Notes under the pieces: generated by a model
What the model was told of the DNA's origin: nothing
The model's input: the letters and a program-made list of their open reading frames with translations, nothing else
Database searches by the model: none
NCBI GenBank assembly: GCA_905206805.1
Contig: CAJLIR010000017.1
Span: forward strand, 1-24,554
From: an uncultured Caryophanales bacterium
Lineage (GTDB): Bacteria > Bacillota_I > Bacilli_A > RF39 > UBA660
Reading direction: 5' to 3'
Length of the DNA: 24,554 nucleotides
Shown here: positions 7,826-15,427 of the stretch, one piece after another
How positions within the stretch are numbered: position 1 is the stretch's first letter
How the letters are laid out: every line of letters starts with the position of its first letter
Program-made: the position numbers and the translations under genes

Positions 7826-9286
7826 TTAATTCATATTTGAATATTTATCCTTATTAATTAATATCTTTTGATATTGTTCCATATTTTCTAAAGATATATT
7901 TAATATATTTTTTATTGTTGCATTAAATACAGCTTTACTTCTTTCTTTTTTTGTCAGTAAATTTCCACGATGATCAAAATAATATCTATTTATGATATTT
8001 ATAAAGTTTTCGAAATTAGAATTACCTATCATATTTACTATATATTTGTTATCGTTATTTATAAATGCTTCAATAATCTCATTATTATAATTATTGTAAA
8101 ATTTATCAACTAAAAATAGGCCATCATTAAAATCGATTATTTCTTTATTTTTTTTAGAATTTATAATTGTAGCTTTATTTTCATTTAATCTTTTTGTTAT
8201 TTGATAAGCTATAAAATCAATTATTAAATTACTAAACATTGAATATTTATCTTTTCCAATAATTATATTGTCATGAACAACCGATTTATTATTAAAGTTT
8301 TCTGAATTAAATGCTAATCTACATATTTGTCTAACAAATAAAAAATCATTTTTTTCAAAATCCATTGTTGGTGAAAAAAGTAAAAAACGCATATTATTAT
8401 CATCAGAATAATTATCTGCAGCCCATATTATTTCTGGTTCATTTATTTTTAATATTTTATTAATTATTTTTTCATTCATTTTAGTTATTTCTTTTTTATC
8501 TTTTTTTAATAAATCTAAAAAATATTTGGATACTTTTGTATTTTTTGTATTATTTAATAATTTTTCAGTTATAAGAAATGAATCAATAATTTTAGTTTTA
8601 TCTAAATTTAAATCATTAATTTTATTTAAATATTCATTATTATAATCGTTAATAACATCAAACAAACAGTTTAATGTTTCTCTATCAAATATTTTAACGT
8701 TTATATTTTTAATACCTAATAGTTTTAAACATTTTTCACGATTATTAAAAATTGTTTCCATTTCACTTATAGATGTTGTTTTATCTTTTAATTTTTTCTC
8801 ATATTCTAAAGAAAAATAAATAATTAGTCCATCAATAAGTTTTTCACTTTTTTCATCAAAAAATAATTTATAACATTCTAATTTTGTTAAATCTATTTTT
8901 TTATGTGTATTAAGATATGTTTTATCATTTTCTGATAAATTATCTTTAATTTCATTTATAAAATCAGTACTTAATTTTTTTGAAATTTTTGAAACATTTT
9001 TTTCGTATGATTCTATGTTTTTCATAATATTTTCATACTTTGTATCTATTTTTTTATCTTTTAAACTTTTAATATTTTTAGAATTAGCTTCACAATATTT
9101 TTTTAAATCAGTTATCTTATTAAAAAAGACGAAATTTGTTTTTGATATTCTATCATTTATAATTTCACTATATTGTTTTCCTACAATATTTATAAGTTCT
9201 TTAGCAATACTATTAACTGATTTAGATATTTTTGTATAAGTTGGTTCTAAAACAAAATCAAGTTCTTTCGCTATTAATTTATCCAC
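7826..9286 (-). CDS. Unknown Lys/Asn-rich protein between the pcrA microprotein and ligA
   Basis: I do not recognise this family. The predicted 486-aa cytosolic protein has no signal peptide or membrane segment and only a few cysteines. The first third (about residues 40-150) is rich in Lys/Glu/Asn and looks helical, possibly coiled coil. The C-terminal half has mixed alpha/beta character, ending in a conserved-looking stretch around YYFDHRGNLLTKKERSK. I see no nucleotide-binding, nuclease or HExxH motif. The first possible start is a GTG at 9295, but it abuts the ribosome-binding site; the GTG at 9286 has AAGAAGG at proper distance and is chosen. It sits 27 bases after the microprotein gene and 39 bases before ligA, so co-transcription with two DNA-maintenance enzymes is likely, but a shared job is only inference. 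Confidence 0.75.
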   Translation of the reverse strand: MDKLIAKELDFVLEPTYTKISKSVNSIAKELINIVGKQYSEIINDRISKTNFVFFNKITDLKKYCEANSKNIKSLKDKKIDTKYENIMKNIESYEKNVSKISKKLSTDFINEIKDNLSENDKTYLNTHKKIDLTKLECYKLFFDEKSEKLIDGLIIYFSLEYEKKLKDKTTSISEMETIFNNREKCLKLLGIKNINVKIFDRETLNCLFDVINDYNNEYLNKINDLNLDKTKIIDSFLITEKLLNNTKNTKVSKYFLDLLKKDKKEITKMNEKIINKILKINEPEIIWAADNYSDDNNMRFLLFSPTMDFEKNDFLFVRQICRLAFNSENFNNKSVVHDNIIIGKDKYSMFSNLIIDFIAYQITKRLNENKATIINSKKNKEIIDFNDGLFLVDKFYNNYNNEIIEAFINNDNKYIVNMIGNSNFENFINIINRYYFDHRGNLLTKKERSKAVFNATIKNILNISLENMEQYQKILINKDKYSNMN

Positions 9287-9313
9287 TAAAAACACCTTCT
9301 TATTCTTTTTTTA

Positions 9314-9469
9314 CTATTTTTCTTTTTGTAATGCTCTATAAACTGACGCAAATACAAAAATACCAAGTCCAAATAATACTAACCAAAGTAATGGATTACT
9401 TTGATGTTTTATCATAAATTCTTTAACCGGATTCATAAAATTTCCAATTGATTCAATTATATTTTTCAC
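9314..9469 (-). CDS. 51-aa single-pass membrane microprotein
   Basis: A small GTG-started frame begins 2 bases after the pcrA stop. The sequence begins (V/M)KNIIESIGNFMNPVKEFM and contains one strongly hydrophobic segment, LLWLVLFGLGIFVFASVY (residues 27-44), then a basic tail ending ALQKEK. The ribosome-binding site AAGAAGGTG overlaps the last codons of pcrA, so translation is probably coupled. The following unknown gene is preceded by the same AAGAAGGTG. The short amphipathic N terminus plus one helix suggests a membrane-anchored small protein with the tail inside. The family is unknown to me. SD, spacing, operon position and plausible composition support it as a real gene. Confidence 0.75.
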   Translation of the reverse strand: MKNIIESIGNFMNPVKEFMIKHQSNPLLWLVLFGLGIFVFASVYRALQKEK

Positions 9470-9471
9470 AA

Positions 9472-11565
9472 TTACACCTTCTTTATACTTCTATGTCCTT
9501 TAATAAGTTTTTTTATTCCAGTTGGATAAGAGAATGCTACAGAAATTATGTATTTCTCAACTCCAACAATTATTCCCTCACCAAATTCGTCGTGAATTAT
9601 TTTATCACCTATTTTATATTCTACCGTTTGATCTACAACATTTTCAAATTCAATATTATTATGTACTTCATTATTTATTATAGACTCATTTTCAAGATAT
9701 TCTTCATTTATTTCGTTAATAAATCTACTAGGTGGATTACAATTATCTATTCCATACAGAATTCTTCTTTTAGCATTTATTAACCACAATCTTTTTTTAG
9801 CACGTGTTATTGCTACATAACATAGTCTTCGCTCTTCTTCTAGTCCTTCTTCGGTTGCAAATGAATTATTATGTGGGAAAATTCCTTCTTCTAAACCAAT
9901 AATAAATACATTGTCAAACTCTAGTCCTTTAGCACTATGAACAGTCATAAGTGTTACTAAATCACTACTTTGTTTTTGTTCCTCGACGTCGGTAACAAGA
10001 CTTATTTCCATTAAAAAATCCTCTAATGAAACAAGTCCATTTCTTTCTTCAAATGTTTTAGTAATTGACTTAAATTCTTCTAGGTTTTCTAATCTAACAT
10101 CAGCTTCGATTGACTTTTCATTAATTAACGCTTCTTTCATTCCAGTTAATTCTAATATTGAATCAACTAATTCTGTTAATGAACTATTTTCTGCAATTTT
10201 TTTTAATGTTTCTATTTGATTTTTAAATATTAATTCTTTTCCTTCACTAATAACCTCAAAAATTGATTTTTGTTCTTCATTTGCTTTAGTAACTAATTTA
10301 TCTATAGTTTTTGCGCCTATTCCTCTTTTAGGAACATTAATTATTCTTGTTAAACTTACATCATCATAAATATTGTATATTAATTTTAAATAGGCAGTTA
10401 AATCCTTAATTTCTTTTCTATTATAAAAGTTCAAACTTCCAACTACTTTATAAGGTATTGTTTCTCTTAATAGTGCATCTTCAATATTTCTTGATTGAGC
10501 ATTAGTTCTATAAAGTATTGCTATATCATCTCTTTTTACACCATTGGAAATTAAATTTTTGATTTGTTTAACTACATAAAATGCCTCGTCTTTTTCATCT
10601 ATAGCTCGGTAATATTTTATTAATTCGCCATCTTCATTATCTGTCCATAAATTTTTTTCTTTACGTAATTTATTATTTTTTATGACAGAATTTGCAGCAT
10701 TTAAAATATTTTTTGTAGAACGATAATTTTCTTCTAAAACTACTACTTTAGGATTAACGTAATCTTTTTCAAAATTTAATATGTTGCGATAATTTGAACC
10801 TCTAAAACTATAGATTGATTGATCATTATCACCAACTGCACACACATTTTTGTATTTAGCACTTATCATTTTTACTAAATTATATTGTGCCTCATTTGTA
10901 TCTTGATATTCATCAATTAAAACATATTTGAATCTTTCTTGATATTCTTTTAAAATATTAGGATTACTTTTAAATAGTTTAATCGGTAACATTAATAGAT
11001 CGTCAAAATCTAGAGAATTATTAATAAGTAATTTTTCTTCGTATTTTTCATAAATTGATACTACCAATTTTTCAAAGTCACTATTAGCATATCTTTCATA
11101 TTGATTAGAATCGAGTAGTTCATTCTTAGCACCACTTATATGGTTTCTTATTGCTTTTGGATTATAATGATTTGTATCAATATTAAGTTCACGCATTATT
11201 TTTTTTACAATTGTTAGAGAATCATCACTATCCAATATAGTAAAATTTGATTTATATCCTAATGCTTCATAATTCTCTTTAATAACTAATAAACCAAATG
11301 AATGGAATGTAGAAATTTGAATATTTCTAGCGACAATTCCAAGCATTTTTGTAACTCTTTCTTTCATCTCACGTGCTGCTTTATTCGTAAATGTTATTGC
11401 TAGTATTGATGATGGATTAACACCTTTTTCTTCAATTAAATATGCGATTTTAGTTGTTAATACTTTTGTTTTTCCACTACCAGCCCCCGCAATTACTAAA
11501 ATAGGCCCGGTAGTTGTTTCAACTGCTTCTTGTTGATTACTATTTAATGTGCTTATATCCATCAT
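9472..11565 (-). CDS. pcrA: ATP-dependent DNA helicase PcrA (UvrD/Rep family)
   Basis: This superfamily-1 3'-to-5' DNA helicase is used in repair, replication restart and rolling-circle plasmid replication. The protein is 697 aa (B. subtilis PcrA about 724). Visible motifs: Q-motif LNSNQQEAV; Walker A AGAGSGKT (26-33, K32); motif Ia ITFTNKAAREMKER; Walker B/DExx VLIDEYQDTNEAQYN; motif III GDNDQSIYSFRG; motif IV ENYRS; motif V LMTVHSAKGLEF; motif VI RRLCYVAITRAKK; and the C-terminal Tudor-like PcrA tail with HDEFGEGIIVG. Two adjacent ATGs follow GGTGATAGT, so the true start could be 11562. First gene of the operon leading to ligA. Confidence 0.97.
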   Translation of the reverse strand: MMDISTLNSNQQEAVETTTGPILVIAGAGSGKTKVLTTKIAYLIEEKGVNPSSILAITFTNKAAREMKERVTKMLGIVARNIQISTFHSFGLLVIKENYEALGYKSNFTILDSDDSLTIVKKIMRELNIDTNHYNPKAIRNHISGAKNELLDSNQYERYANSDFEKLVVSIYEKYEEKLLINNSLDFDDLLMLPIKLFKSNPNILKEYQERFKYVLIDEYQDTNEAQYNLVKMISAKYKNVCAVGDNDQSIYSFRGSNYRNILNFEKDYVNPKVVVLEENYRSTKNILNAANSVIKNNKLRKEKNLWTDNEDGELIKYYRAIDEKDEAFYVVKQIKNLISNGVKRDDIAILYRTNAQSRNIEDALLRETIPYKVVGSLNFYNRKEIKDLTAYLKLIYNIYDDVSLTRIINVPKRGIGAKTIDKLVTKANEEQKSIFEVISEGKELIFKNQIETLKKIAENSSLTELVDSILELTGMKEALINEKSIEADVRLENLEEFKSITKTFEERNGLVSLEDFLMEISLVTDVEEQKQSSDLVTLMTVHSAKGLEFDNVFIIGLEEGIFPHNNSFATEEGLEEERRLCYVAITRAKKRLWLINAKRRILYGIDNCNPPSRFINEINEEYLENESIINNEVHNNIEFENVVDQTVEYKIGDKIIHDEFGEGIIVGVEKYIISVAFSYPTGIKKLIKGHRSIKKV

Positions 11566-11580
11566 ACTATCACCATAATA

Positions 11581-11589
11581 ATAATATCA
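11581..11589 (-). promoter_or_regulatory. Extended -10 promoter of the pcrA operon
   Basis: The minus strand reads TGATATTAT (TG-N-TATTAT), the same nonamer as at the pilin gene promoter. No good -35 was found at 16-18 bp. The resulting leader would be only about 10 bases, with SD GGTGAT almost at its 5' end. Confidence 0.45.
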
Positions 11590-11642
11590 TAATTTTATTA
11601 AAATTGATAGTTTAAGTTTCGATTAATTTAATTTTTATAAAG

Positions 11643-11672
11643 AAAAAACATTATTGAATTCAACAATGTTTT
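11643..11672 (-). terminator. Intrinsic terminator of the nucleotidyltransferase gene
   Basis: A near-perfect 28-base palindrome centred on GAATTC (one G-U pair in the RNA) is followed by TTTTTTC on the minus strand. The outer stem overlaps the stop codon at 11672-11674. It isolates the gene from pcrA downstream. Confidence 0.8.
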
Positions 11673-12586
11673 TATTTCCATAAATTATTTGGATATACAC
11701 CTTTTTTTATTAATTTTTTAATATTACCAACTACTTCTTCTTTATCCTCTTTATATGTTACTCCATGCCACTCCGCTGTTGTAGATAAAACTTCAACTGT
11801 AATCTTATTTTCTAAAATTAATTTATATACAAGATCAGCAATTATATATTCACATTTTAAAATATTATTCTTGTTTTCTGTTAAAAATTGTTCAAAATTA
11901 TCTTCTATATATTTAAATATAGATGGAGTAAATGTAAGCATATTCATAGAAACTAAATAATTTTCATCCATTTCAAACTTACTACTTCCATTAAGTGGCG
12001 AAGCTATAATTTTACCATCTATAACTTCTACTGAACTTTCTAGTAATTCCTTTAATAGACCATCGCTACTTTTACAAACACCTCTTTTAACCGCACCATT
12101 TTTTGATAAAACATTTTTGATCATATAACCTGTAACAGAATAAATATTTGGATTATCATTTTTATCTATGAACTTTGATGAAACAGTGTAAGCATCACTA
12201 CCATAAAAATCATCAGCATTTATAATTGTAAATTGTTCGTTAATATTATTTTTTGCTTCTAGAATTGCTTGAGCAGTTCCCCAAGGTTTAACTCTTTCTT
12301 CAGGAACTTCAAACCCGTTAGGAACATGTTCTAATTTTTGAAATACATATTCAACATTTATTTTATTTTCAATTCTCTTTCCAATTGTTTCTCTAAAAAT
12401 ATCATAGTTTTCTTCTTTTATAATAAAAACAACCTTATTATAACCTGCTTTAATAGCGTCATAAATTGAATAATCAATAATAAATTCTCCATTAGGTCCA
12501 ACTGGTTCTACTTGTTTTAATCCACCAAATCGAGAGCCCATTCCCGCTGCCATAATTAATAATGTTTTGTTTTTTTCTTTCTCCAT
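11672..12586 (-). CDS. Sugar-phosphate-type nucleotidyltransferase
   Basis: The NTP_transferase (PF00483-like) Rossmann fold is evident from LLIMAAGMGSRFGGLKQ near the N terminus, the pyrophosphorylase signature (G-x-G-x-R plus K). PWGTAQAI and the metal-binding INADDFYGSDAY follow. Members join a sugar- or choline-phosphate to an NTP to make an activated precursor for cell-surface polymers. The substrate cannot be named: length (304 aa) and sequence resemble generic Firmicutes homologues, not RmlA, GalU or GlmU, and no hexapeptide acyltransferase tail is present. An ATG at 12622 lies between the -35 and -10, so it cannot be on the transcript; the ATG at 12586, preceded by AAGAGGTT, is used. 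It stands alone between its own promoter and terminator. Confidence 0.88.
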   Translation of the reverse strand: MEKEKNKTLLIMAAGMGSRFGGLKQVEPVGPNGEFIIDYSIYDAIKAGYNKVVFIIKEENYDIFRETIGKRIENKINVEYVFQKLEHVPNGFEVPEERVKPWGTAQAILEAKNNINEQFTIINADDFYGSDAYTVSSKFIDKNDNPNIYSVTGYMIKNVLSKNGAVKRGVCKSSDGLLKELLESSVEVIDGKIIASPLNGSSKFEMDENYLVSMNMLTFTPSIFKYIEDNFEQFLTENKNNILKCEYIIADLVYKLILENKITVEVLSTTAEWHGVTYKEDKEEVVGNIKKLIKKGVYPNNLWK

Positions 12587-12612
12587 ATAATAACCTCTTT
12601 CTTTGTATTTAA

Positions 12613-12641
12613 ATTGTAACATTATATAAATATTAAGTCAA
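12613..12641 (-). promoter_or_regulatory. Promoter of the nucleotidyltransferase gene
   Basis: -35 TTGACT (12641-12636, 5/6), 17-bp spacer, -10 TACAAT (12618-12613, 5/6). The predicted start is near 12606, 20 bases before the ATG at 12586, with SD AAGAGGTT in the leader. It starts only 15 bases past the permease stop; I see no clear hairpin in that gap, so readthrough from the ABC operon is possible. Confidence 0.8.
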
Positions 12642-12655
12642 ATAGAAAAAAAGAT

Positions 12656-13441
12656 TTATTTTTTAAACCTTTTTTCTATATAAAAAATTAAATAATACAT
12701 AAGTGTTGCTATAATACATAGAACAATTATTCCAGCAATTACTAGATTCAAATTAAATACCTGTGATCCATACATAATTAAATAACCTAGTCCCTCTTTA
12801 GAAACTAAAAATTCTCCCATAATAACGCCAATTAAAGACATACTAATATTAATTTTTAAAGTACTAATTATATTATTATAGTTATAAGGAAGTATCAATT
12901 TAGAATATATTTGAATTTTATTTGCGTCAAGTGATTTCATAAGCTTTATTTTATTTGGATCAGTTCCACTGAAACCTTCATAAACATTTATAATTGTAAT
13001 AATTGTTGATATTAGTAAAGCCATAATTATTATTGATTTCATTCCAGCACCAGCCCATATAATTATAATTGGTCCTAGTGCCACTTTAGGTAGGCTATTT
13101 AGTATTGTTAAATATGGATCAATAACTTTGGCAAAAAATTTGTTCCACCACATTAAAGTCGCAATTAGGATTCCTATTATAGTACCAAGAAGAAAACTAA
13201 TAATTGTTTCATAAACGGTTATAAAAATATGCTGATATAAATTGTTTGTTTGATGTAAATTTATTATTGTTTCTAAAACTTTTTTAGGACTTGAAAATAT
13301 AAATGTGTTTATTAAATTAAAATGCGCTAACAATTGCCATATAATTATAAATAAAAAGATTATAATAAATTGTGATAATCTAATAAAAAAAGATGTTTTT
13401 TTTCTATTTTTTAAATATTCTTTATGTTCTAAACTATACAT
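12656..13441 (-). CDS. ABC transporter permease (SsuC/TauC/ThiX type)
   Basis: The 261-aa inner-membrane protein has about six hydrophobic helices and a binding-protein-dependent transport (BPD_transp_1) EAA loop, visible as EGFSGTDPNKIKLMKSLDAN followed by KLILP. This is the surface contacted by the ATPase. The N-terminal block with FIIIWQLLAHFNLI and SSPKKVLETI is typical of the nitrate/sulfonate/taurine/thiamine-precursor class. The start ATG at 13441 overlaps the ATPase stop by 8 bases; a TTG at 13450 is less likely because AAGGAA would abut it. Last gene of the transporter operon. The substrate is unknown; alkanesulfonate and thiamine-pyrimidine precursors are the common choices for the class. 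Confidence 0.92.
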   Translation of the reverse strand: MYSLEHKEYLKNRKKTSFFIRLSQFIIIFLFIIIWQLLAHFNLINTFIFSSPKKVLETIINLHQTNNLYQHIFITVYETIISFLLGTIIGILIATLMWWNKFFAKVIDPYLTILNSLPKVALGPIIIIWAGAGMKSIIIMALLISTIITIINVYEGFSGTDPNKIKLMKSLDANKIQIYSKLILPYNYNNIISTLKINISMSLIGVIMGEFLVSKEGLGYLIMYGSQVFNLNLVIAGIIVLCIIATLMYYLIFYIEKRFKK

Positions 13442-14186
13442 GAAAATCAATTTCCTTCCAAATCAAATCATAATAATAAGAAAATTCTTTAGATTTTCTA
13501 TTATTAATTGGATTTGATTTATTACTTAAATTTATATCGAATATTTTTTTTATTTTAGTTGGTCTTTTTGATAAAACAATTACTTTATCTGCCATACTTA
13601 TTGCTTCAGCAATATCGTGTGTAACCATTATAACTGACTTTTTTTCTTTTTTTATTATATTGAATACATCATCTGATACTGCCAATCTTGTTTGATAATC
13701 AAGTGCACTAAAAGGTTCATCCATTAAAAGAATATCTGGGCGTGTTGCTAATGTTCTAATTAATGAAACTCTTTGTCGCATACCTCCTGATAAGTTACTG
13801 GGATAGGAATTTATAAAATCCTTTAATCCATAGGTTTCTAATAGCGATAAAACATATTTTTTATTTTCTTCATTTAATTTGCCATTCATTTCTAATCCTA
13901 ATAAACAGTTTTCTAAAATAGTACGCCATTCAAATAAATTATCACTTTGTAACATATACCCTATACTACTATTATTTAAGTTTTTAATATCACCACTTGA
14001 CATATTTTCAATTCCACTTAATATTGATAGTATTGTTGATTTACCACAACCACTAGGTCCTACTATTGCTACAAATTCATTTTCACATAAATCAAAAGAA
14101 AAATCTTCAATTGCCTCTATTTCTTCTTTAGGTGTATGATAATTTTTTTTCAAATTTTTAATTTTCAAGATAATATTTTTCATCAT
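13434..14186 (-). CDS. ABC transporter ATPase (SsuB/TauB/ThiZ type)
   Basis: The 250-aa cytosolic ATPase drives the neighbouring permease. It shows Walker A GPSGCGKST, Q-loop MLQSDNLFEW, signature LSGGMRQRVSL, Walker B DILLMDEPFSALD and switch histidine MVTHDIAEA. The Q-loop region (NLFEWRTILENC) is characteristic of the nitrate/sulfonate/taurine class. Two adjacent ATGs follow AGGGTGATTAGT; the first (14186) is used, with 14183 possible. A GTG at 14195 lies inside the SD and is rejected. The gene has its own promoter just upstream and is separated from the binding-protein gene by a terminator, so it may be expressed at a different level. Confidence 0.94.
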   Translation of the reverse strand: MMKNIILKIKNLKKNYHTPKEEIEAIEDFSFDLCENEFVAIVGPSGCGKSTILSILSGIENMSSGDIKNLNNSSIGYMLQSDNLFEWRTILENCLLGLEMNGKLNEENKKYVLSLLETYGLKDFINSYPSNLSGGMRQRVSLIRTLATRPDILLMDEPFSALDYQTRLAVSDDVFNIIKKEKKSVIMVTHDIAEAISMADKVIVLSKRPTKIKKIFDINLSNKSNPINNRKSKEFSYYYDLIWKEIDFHV

Positions 14187-14204
14187 ACTAATCACCCTCT
14201 ATTT

Positions 14205-14233
14205 ATAATATGATTGTTACAAATATTTGTCTA
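14205..14233 (-). promoter_or_regulatory. Internal promoter of the ABC ATPase-permease pair
   Basis: -35 TAGACA (14233-14228, 5/6), 17-bp spacer, -10 TATTAT (14210-14205, 5/6). The predicted start is near 14198, immediately before the SD AGAGGGTGAT. The spacer contains a perfect 12-bp palindrome, a likely operator position. Confidence 0.7.
14219..14230. promoter_or_regulatory. Candidate operator: 12-bp perfect palindrome ACAAATATTTGT
   Basis: The palindrome lies in the -35/-10 spacer and overlaps the -35 of the ATPase-permease promoter, so a bound repressor would block RNA polymerase. A wider dyad, TTTGTCT and AGACAAA about 21 bases apart, overlaps it. The cognate regulator is not in the window. 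In DNA this A+T-rich a chance palindrome cannot be excluded. Confidence 0.4.
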
Positions 14234-14267
14234 AGTTGTTTATACTTAATATAAGACAAAATTTGTT

Positions 14268-14292
14268 AAAAAAGTACTCAATTAAGAGTACT
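14268..14292 (-). terminator. Terminator between binding-protein and ATPase genes
   Basis: A perfect 7-bp stem (14273-14279 with 14286-14292, AGTACTC/GAGTACT) with a 6-base loop is followed by TTTTTT on the minus strand. The stem overlaps the TAG stop of the binding-protein gene. It would terminate most transcripts there, or attenuate them before the ATPase. Confidence 0.8.
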
Positions 14293-15280
14293 ATTTTTTT
14301 GAATATGTATTATCAACTAATCTATCATAAGGAGCATTTTTTTCAAGTTCATTTGCTGATTCCATTATAGTTTGAATATGATTAAAATCATCTTCATTTA
14401 TATATGTTGTTGTAAACCATGAATCGTTTTCTTTATATCTATCAACGATTTTAGTTAAATCTGTTAGTGAAATATCTGGAAAATAGTCAAGGATATTTTT
14501 TGCTATATCACTAGAAGAATTATTATGAACATAGTCAAGTCCTTTTTGGATTGCTGTTGTAAATTTTTCAATAACTTCCGGATTTTCTTCTATGTAACTT
14601 TTTTTAGTATTATATGCAGTATATGGAACAATGCCTCCAAGTTCTCCTAAGGATGCTACTACATAGCCATATCCTTGTTTTTCAAGTTGTAATGCTTGTG
14701 GTTCGAATAAGACTACAAAGTCACCTGTTCCACCTATAAATGCACCTGCCATTGCTGAAAATGCAATACTTGTATCGATATTTAGATCATTTACAGGATC
14801 TATTCCATTTTGACGTAGTGCCCATTCAAATGTCATTTCGGGCATACCGCCTTTTCTTCCCCCAATAACTGTTTTACCAACCATATCTTTTAACGTGAAA
14901 TTTTCATATTTTTCTCTTGAAACAATAAAACTTCCATCTCTCTTAGTAAGTCCAGAAAAATTTACTAGATAATCTTTTTCGCCTTGATTATATACGTAAA
15001 TGGTTGCTTCGCTTCCACAAAATCCTATTTGAACATCCCCAGATAAAACTGCCGATGTTACTTTATCTGCTCCAGCAGTTAAAATTATTTCAACATCTAA
15101 CCCTTCATCTTTAAAATATCCTAAAGAATCTGCTATATATTGTGGAGCATAAAAGACACTATGAGCAACTTCTGCTACTTTAACTTTAGTTAGATCACTT
15201 TTTTCTTTTACTATATTTGGAATACAAATGATACATAAAATTAAAATTAAGCCTACTATCGTAATAATTATTTTTTTCAA
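14291..15280 (-). CDS. ABC transporter substrate-binding protein (SsuA/THI5/NMT1 type)
   Basis: The extracytoplasmic solute-binding protein is 329 aa. It has a basic N terminus and hydrophobic segment (residues 2-21), then a type 2 periplasmic-binding fold: HSVFYAPQYIADSLGYFKDEGLDVE, TAGADKVTSAVLSGDVQIGF, a GKTVIGGRKGGMPEM hinge strand, and FVVLFEPQALQLE. This matches the COG0715/NMT1-THI5 class that feeds nitrate-, sulfonate- or thiamine-precursor-type transporters. The start is TTG with a strong AGAGGGG 7 bases upstream. A canonical lipobox is missing: cysteines occur in LCIICIPN but the residue before each is Leu or Ile, not Gly/Ala/Ser. The protein may be anchored by an uncleaved helix or released. 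Substrate unknown. Confidence 0.92.
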   Translation of the reverse strand: MKKIIITIVGLILILCIICIPNIVKEKSDLTKVKVAEVAHSVFYAPQYIADSLGYFKDEGLDVEIILTAGADKVTSAVLSGDVQIGFCGSEATIYVYNQGEKDYLVNFSGLTKRDGSFIVSREKYENFTLKDMVGKTVIGGRKGGMPEMTFEWALRQNGIDPVNDLNIDTSIAFSAMAGAFIGGTGDFVVLFEPQALQLEKQGYGYVVASLGELGGIVPYTAYNTKKSYIEENPEVIEKFTTAIQKGLDYVHNNSSSDIAKNILDYFPDISLTDLTKIVDRYKENDSWFTTTYINEDDFNHIQTIMESANELEKNAPYDRLVDNTYSKK

Positions 15281-15305
15281 AATTATTCCCCTCTCTTATC
15301 AGTTT

Positions 15306-15311
15306 ATTATA
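15306..15311 (-). promoter_or_regulatory. Possible -10 of the binding-protein gene
   Basis: A TATAAT lies about 26 bases before the TTG start, placing transcription near 15299 just ahead of the SD. No recognisable -35 occurs at 16-18 bp, so the site is tentative. No riboswitch core was seen in the leader. Confidence 0.35.
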
Positions 15312-15319
15312 TTCAGAAT

Positions 15320-15340
15320 TCACTTTCGGGTGATTTTTTT
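15320..15340 (+). terminator. Orphan UUCG-loop intrinsic terminator
   Basis: TCACT-TTCG-GGTGA forms a 5-bp stem (one G-U pair) closed by a UUCG tetraloop and followed by seven T on the plus strand. No plus-strand gene lies upstream. It would stop antisense transcription coming out of the ABC region before the adhesin promoter, or end a short unseen RNA. Confidence 0.55.
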
Positions 15341-15366
15341 AGAAATTTTAGAGAAAAAAAGGATTA

Positions 15367-15396
15367 TTGATATTTTTTTTATATGTTAATTATAGA
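15367..15396 (+). promoter_or_regulatory. Probable promoter of the adhesin-sortase operon
   Basis: -35 TTGATA (15367-15372, 5/6) is followed after 17-18 bp by TTATAG/TATAGA (15390-15396). The predicted start is near 15402. If right, the ATG at 15383 is not on the transcript, and translation starts at the SD-supported ATT at 15428. Confidence 0.55.
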
Positions 15397-15427
15397 GAAT
15401 AAAAAGGTATTAGAAAGGAGAGATATT

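Noticed and set aside
7826..9286. Metallopeptidase-like pattern in the unknown 486-aa protein
   Set aside because: A stretch NLIIDFIAYQITKRL faintly recalls the helix after HExxH in some families, but no HExxH or other zinc motif is present.
15281..15382. Riboswitch (TPP-type) before the binding-protein gene, suggested by the transporter class
   Set aside because: I saw ACCC and CTGA fragments but not the conserved TPP core or paired arms, and the predicted leader is only about 20 bases.
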